Shown here piece after piece: positions 62,501 through 64,000 of a DNA stretch of 64,000 bases. A program made the position numbers and the translations under genes. The notes beneath the pieces are model-generated. The model made no database searches, was not told the origin of the DNA, and worked only from the letters and a program-made list of their open reading frames with translations. The DNA lies in NCBI GenBank assembly GCA_000507305.1, contig DF240053.1, forward strand, positions 7,296-71,295, given 5' to 3'. The stretch is from Breviolum minutum Mf 1.05b.01 (taxonomy: Eukaryota > Sar > Dinophyceae > Suessiales > Symbiodiniaceae). The first letter of the stretch is position 1. Every line of letters starts with the position of its first letter.

Positions 62501-64000
62501 TAGGGCCCAGAGCATTTCTAATTACCAAAACAAAAACACATAATATGCACATACATTCTACTGAATCCCGGCCTTTATAACATAGAAACCCATCCCAAGG
62601 TCCCAAGAATACGCTTCCTTTGCAAGAAGCAATTGCCAAAGCCAAAGACTCTAAAGATCGTACCTTTGCTGAAGTACTGCAACCCTGAGATAAACATTCC
62701 GGGAGATAAGCTATAATTGTTGTTTTCCATGGTCGCCCGATATAAAGTACGTACTGAATTTGGAATCTTTGACGCCATGATCTATCAAACTAAGTTATTT
62801 CGAAATTCCACCAGCTACCGCAGCTAGTCAACCTGATCATAAAGGAATTAAAAAACCAAAGCAGCCATCTTTGCTTAAGGTACTGCTGCCATGGCCGATC
62901 TCTATGAGAAGTGGCTTTCTTGTGGGGAGGACTGGACATCTAGTTGCTGGGCAGTGTCATTGGAGACGACTGCAACAGAAAATCGACGCGGATGCCGTCG
63001 ATGGATGACTGAGGAACAAATCAGTCAGAAGTACAACTCTCCTGCAATAGCCAAGGAGATTGTCCAGGCCAAGTCTCAACCAGAATTTAAGCATCAGCGG
63101 AAACCGCACCCAGACCTGCCATCAAGAAAGGAATCTCATCATTATATTGCGCTAGTTGAAACGGTTCGAAGATTCAGAATCAGTTTGATCCAGCATAGTG
63201 AATATATAAAAAAAATATATATATATAATTTATCATCTTTTTGGAACGTACTTATATATATATATAAATAAGTATTCGATGCAATGTTCCGTTGTTTGCT
63301 TTCATTTTCTGATTTTTGAATGCATTTAAGCTTCCAAGAATTTGGTCTTCCCTGTCCCACAAACCGATTTACCTGCTGTCTTTGCTCAGGATTTAACCTT
63401 ATATTTATGTTGGGATGAAGAAAGCGAAGAACACTTGGATTCCACCATCCTTTCCAATTCTTTGACTACCCGAGATGAAGGTAAGCTTAAGGACAAGCCC
63501 AAAAAAAGAAAAGCTTCATCGACTTCAGATAGCAAGGATGAGGCCTGATTTTCAATTCATTATGTTTCATTCAAAGATTGCTTTTCAACCTACTACGCGT
63601 AGTAGCTGTATATATATGTTCTTCATCCTTTGCCCTCGCTGCCCCTTGTTCCACCATCATTGCTGTTCCATTTTCCCCAGGCCAGTGAGGACACGGATGA
63701 GGGCAGCGATGACGACCCGAGTTCCGATTCTGGGGACAAGAAAAAGAAGGACAAGAAAAAGAAACACTCTCGGGACAAGAAAAAGAACGACTCTGAAAGC
63801 AAAAAAAAGAAGAACAAATCCAAGAAGAAGGCAAAGAAGAGTAAAAGGTCAAAGAAGGAAACTGAGGAACAGAAGAACAAACGATTGGAGAGGGAGGCTG
63901 CGAAGGAAAGAGAAAAGAAAGATAGGGAAGCTGCTAGGGAGAAGGCTAGGAAGGAGAAACAGGAAATGAAGGAGAAGGTTGCAGAATCAAAGAAGGTGCG
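52562..64000 (+). CDS. Multi-exon methyltransferase-like gene, copy 2 (runs off the window)
   Basis: Gene-level span. Order: helical N-terminus (52562-53521); acidic segments (54190-54500); Lys-rich part and RG-rich box (55080-55540); core motifs DFFSG, PPCSS, EQPNSS and KPTKL (57645-59040); acidic exon (59217-59320); SAYPKGFG exon (59674-59813); linker exons; a long Lys/Asp/Glu-rich exon (61440-62497); a WMTEE helix exon (62880-63150); acidic and Lys-rich exons to the edge. From memory, this matches the order of a multi-copy Symbiodiniaceae family. It keeps more of the canonical methyltransferase residues than copy 1. It is likely nuclear. Two A-run frameshifts (55150, 55490) and an unresolved phase between two core exons leave open whether it is intact. 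Confidence 0.6.
54140..54170. repeat. TA tract in intron of copy 2
   Basis: Alternating ta over about 20-30 bp; one of at least ten such tracts between 54 and 63.3 kb. Confidence 0.85.
54190..54350 (+). CDS. Exon of copy 2, acidic-helical
   Basis: Reads DSESDAEKTLQLHSQPEPFN, then SQRRAEQFYDQMKVAGRKVF and DKNMKPHNI, and is open to a stop near the end. Acceptor near CACAG|GAT at 54196. The following segment (54410-54495) reads IKAEAVDSNEDALKSSDEEQ and is likely the next exon. Confidence 0.5.
54740..54858 (+). CDS. Exon of copy 2, helical
   Basis: Reads LADVDAQLEGQAELMCRQLS, then KENDEDVVKARKSSKG before G|GTAGTT. Amphipathic helix with a charged end. Confidence 0.45.
55080..55550 (+). CDS. Lys-rich and RG-rich exon with two A-run frameshifts
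   Basis: Begins after CCTAG|G with RAMRKAAKKRKAEESKQEAD. After nine A at 55150-55158 the coding sense continues in another frame: KASVSKAEDQDKEHKENQSD, then an RG-rich box RGHGRGRGRGRGRGGRGRRG (about 55258-55317). A KEVKEV tandem follows. After a second run of nine A (55490-55498) the sense again moves frame (KKKDKSPLPSDSVEASG). RG boxes and Lys stretches bind nucleic acid. The frameshifts may be sequencing errors at homopolymers or true damage. Confidence 0.55.
55395..55465. repeat. GAAGTGAAG tandem repeat in exon
   Basis: Nine-base units (gaagtgaag, preceded by gaagctaag) repeat about seven times and encode KEV/KEA. Confidence 0.8.
56692..56767. repeat. TA tracts in intron of copy 2
   Basis: Three (ta)n blocks within 75 bp. 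Confidence 0.85.
56840..56948 (+). CDS. Possible acidic exon of copy 2
   Basis: The plus strand reads AAGWVKPETAESDVEASEQE, then TGEDEDESPEDVD and a stop. Acidic linker. The long minus-strand open frame across 56844-57413 is regarded as antisense. Confidence 0.4.
57645..57735 (+). CDS. Copy 2 core exon: DFFSGAG motif I
   Basis: TCCAAAG|G opens YFILIRGNLDCMDFFSGAGA, then IYEAYSRTL. D-x-F-S-G-A-G fits motif I of class I SAM-dependent methyltransferases, and C5-cytosine methyltransferases in particular, better than copy 1 does. No GT donor follows; a GA or GC donor, or a short extension, must end it. A family D element starts about 115 bp downstream, in the intron. Confidence 0.65.
57850..57966. 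repeat. MITE family D copy in the intron of copy 2
   Basis: tactgttgatggaaaaaatc and gattttttccatcaactgta are inverted ends; inner ctgcgccactt and gaagtggtgca also pair. Inserted between the motif I and motif IV exons. Confidence 0.85.
58172..58242. repeat. TA tract in intron of copy 2
   Basis: About 70 bp of ta, tata and att units. Confidence 0.85.
58302..58472 (+). CDS. Copy 2 core exon: GGPPCSSF motif IV
   Basis: CTTCCTAG|G and AACAA|GTTTCT frame the exon: GLCQAVQYILRLKPYAMCVG, GPPCSSFVWMNVATSKRSKT, RPFGNTALGYIQSSN. G-P-P-C is the motif IV signature of C5-cytosine methyltransferases, with Cys as the attacking residue. The TSKR-(x)n-P-x-GN that follows is conserved with copy 1 (TSQRD, GNKMVARW). 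The chosen donor leaves two bases that join in phase with the next exon as N-K-L-T. Confidence 0.75.
58611..58731 (+). CDS. Copy 2 core exon: IEQPNSS motif VI
   Basis: TTCCAAG|G opens LTARWALLLILCLIRQVLTL, then IEQPNSSLMPWFPYIRYVAR before G|GTTTGC. E-Q-P after a hydrophobic strand corresponds to ENP in copy 1 and to ENV of C5-methyltransferases. The phase with the previous exon is exact. The phase with the next core exon is not resolved. Confidence 0.7.
58958..59040 (+). CDS. Copy 2 core exon: MGAHGSLTMKPTKL
   Basis: GGCCTAG|G opens YMGAHGSLTMKPTKLFGSTP, then GAQYLWI before ATCG|GTATGG. Equivalent to copy 1 MRHYKSESVKPTMILTNN. Another frame of the same bases reads VYGGTWFFDNETNEAF, but the KPT motif decides. 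Confidence 0.6.
59092..59246. repeat. Intragenic duplication, copy a
   Basis: tggaaagtacattgtttagc, gtggaacttgcaccttccc, gcgaatatctgcgaaataaa and ccctttccagccgaaagatg recur in the same order at about 60485-60640. The unit spans intron and the start of an exon. Confidence 0.85.
59217..59320 (+). CDS. Acidic exon of copy 2
   Basis: TCCTAG|CAC and GATGC|GTAGGC frame 34 codons plus two bases: GPFQPKDEKKQCESTSLGQA, then IFVQASPDDDEED. The first third is repeated at 60611 (FQPKDEKK) because of the local duplication. Confidence 0.5.
59470..59537. repeat. TA tracts in intron of copy 2
   Basis: Two (ta)n blocks separated by gttgatgg-like sequence. Confidence 0.8.
59551..59640 (+). CDS. Exon of copy 2: DLDGHKRIAKKL
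   Basis: CATCACCAG|G opens DLDGHKRIAKKLIVQNGTFT, then LWTPSNPQIL to a stop. D-x-x-G-(x)2-R could match the G-K-D-R-F of copy 1. The donor is not identified. Confidence 0.4.
59674..59813 (+). CDS. Exon of copy 2: SAYPKGFG segment
   Basis: ACCCAG|G is the acceptor. One frame reads GGAYMKRSSAYPKGFGMALL, then REHQQFLEAYGDLRANRDKL. From memory, (S/Q)xYPxxFGxA is typical of the family just after the GTxxLK motif, so this frame is preferred over YEEIISLSKRLWNG in the other frame. Confidence 0.5.
60142..60268 (+). CDS. Exon of copy 2
   Basis: ATCCCAG|G opens VPVVKAPFDWKHACLDEVRE, then FLKGEVARGTYKPILPLDGL, ending in a stop or a donor near GG|GTTAAA. Good composition. Confidence 0.5.
60444..60506. 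repeat. Three tandem 21-bp units
   Basis: gtggaaagtacgttgtttagc repeats three times with single changes, just before duplication copy b. Confidence 0.9.
60485..60640. repeat. Intragenic duplication, copy b
   Basis: Same order of blocks as 59092-59246: tggaaagtacgttgtttagc, gtggaacttgcaccttcc, gcgaatatctgcgaaataaa, ccctttccagcccaaagatg. The gcgaa(t)-(x)n-ctgcgaaataaaat part occurs a third time near 60723. Confidence 0.85.
60823..60992 (+). CDS. Exon of copy 2, Ala/Gln-rich helix
   Basis: Reads RWPKLAPMAEKFLKAAQARQ, EKAAGQIAASDSQLTIGYGS and EGETRRSATPKYRTDW before GG|GTAAAA. GC-rich, strongly coding-like. Helix followed by a linker. Confidence 0.6.
61181..61260 (+). CDS. Exon of copy 2, acidic linker
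   Basis: GCGCTAG|G opens TAHPEDLEGPISEDQEEKET, then PPPTTG before GT|GTAATT or nearby. Confidence 0.5.
61440..62497 (+). CDS. Long Lys/Asp/Glu-rich exon of copy 2
   Basis: A single open stretch of about 350 codons after TGCCGAG|G. It begins GKALHKKRRDLPNHSVATPR, has four AADDGKED repeats (61587-61674), then long runs of KKDSKNDKNDG-type repeats (about 62040-62240) and ends SIEAWR before GTCTAG. Very low complexity, highly charged and surely disordered. Such segments expand by replication slippage. It separates the core from the C-terminal helix exons. Function unknown; nuclear or nucleolar retention is a guess. Confidence 0.65.
61587..61674. repeat. 24-bp tandem repeat (AADDGKED) x4
   Basis: gcagctgatgatggtaaggaagat repeats four times with almost no differences, keeping the reading frame. 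Confidence 0.95.
62040..62260. repeat. Degenerate Lys/Asp-coding tandem repeats
   Basis: Units of 15-27 bp built from aagaaggatagcaagaatga and ataccaaaaacaaagat, all in frame. Confidence 0.85.
62880..63149 (+). CDS. Exon of copy 2: RRWMTEEQI helix segment
   Basis: GCTTAAG|G opens ADLYEKWLSCGEDWTSSCWA, NRRGCRRWMTEEQISQKYNS, AIAKEIVQAKSQPEFKHQRK and PHPDLPSRK. From memory, (R/K)W(M/L)T-(x)n-K(F/Y)-(x)n-A-x-x-I-(x)2-(A/R)K-(x)n-HPD-x-P recurs in the family. The most recognisable piece outside the core. The donor is probably at GCTA|GTTGAA. Confidence 0.65.
63390..63480 (+). CDS. Acidic exon of copy 2
   Basis: GCTCAG|G and GAAG|GTAAGC are both canonical and frame 30 codons plus one base: DLTLYLCWDEESEEHLDSTI, then LSNSLTTRDE. 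Confidence 0.6.
63681..64000 (+). CDS. Lys/Glu/Arg-rich exon of copy 2, cut by the window edge
   Basis: TTCCCCAG|G opens ASEDTDEGSDDDPSSDSGDK, then long KKKKDKKKK stretches and a charged helix (REAAKEREKKDREAAREKAR). Open to the last base. Likely disordered to coiled-coil. Confidence 0.6.

Noticed and set aside
61810-62515. Leu/Phe/Ser-rich minus-strand open frames resembling membrane proteins
   Set aside because: Antisense of the Lys/Asp/Glu-rich exon; Lys codons read backwards give Leu and Phe.

Overview
This window looks like nuclear DNA of a dinoflagellate, most likely Symbiodiniaceae (the coral-symbiont group). Four things point there. Coding sequence is broken into short exons separated by AT-rich introns. 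Inferred acceptors nearly always read AG followed by G, and two introns are best joined with a GC instead of a GT donor. All exon-like segments lie in one long one-directional block per strand. Several proteins match, from my memory of the lineage and without a search, multi-copy families of Symbiodiniaceae: a methyltransferase-like family, a protein with an HGDEGRGKK motif, and a secreted Cys-rich/ShKT protein. No bacterial genes, rRNA, tRNA, CRISPR array or spliced-leader sequence was seen.

Layout. From about 1 to 51.5 kb every exon I can support reads on the minus strand. At 51.52 kb a minus-strand start codon faces plus-strand exons that begin at 51.90 kb and run to the right edge, so 51.5-51.9 kb is a divergent strand switch. 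The minus-strand block, in transcription order, holds: a group of unidentified exons (51.5-36 kb), including a membrane-segment exon at 41.7 kb; a small intronless secreted Cys-rich/ShKT gene (32.6-32.2 kb); a large multi-exon methyltransferase-like gene (30.4-19 kb); a 647-codon open frame that may be transposase-derived (18.4-16.5 kb); and another group of unidentified exons (16-1.2 kb). The plus-strand block (51.9-64 kb) is a second, diverged member of the methyltransferase-like family and runs off the window.

The two large genes share a core order: an N-terminal Lys/Arg- or Gly-rich part, then a DxFSG segment, a C-S-S-(W/F) segment, an E-(N/Q)-P segment, a G-S-x-x-x-KPT segment, and acidic or Lys-rich tails. 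This resembles the order of motifs I, IV and VI in C5-cytosine methyltransferases. The catalytic-type Cys and Glu are present in both copies, but the Pro-Pro before Cys is kept only in the plus-strand copy. Function is inference.

The non-coding sequence is packed with short inverted-repeat elements of about 80-140 bp (MITE-like). At least seven families are present, several flanked by TA dinucleotides. There are also long trinucleotide microsatellites (ATC, GAT, CAA) and many TA tracts. Exon ends are my readings of splice sites by eye. Most unidentified exons cannot yet be assigned to specific genes.
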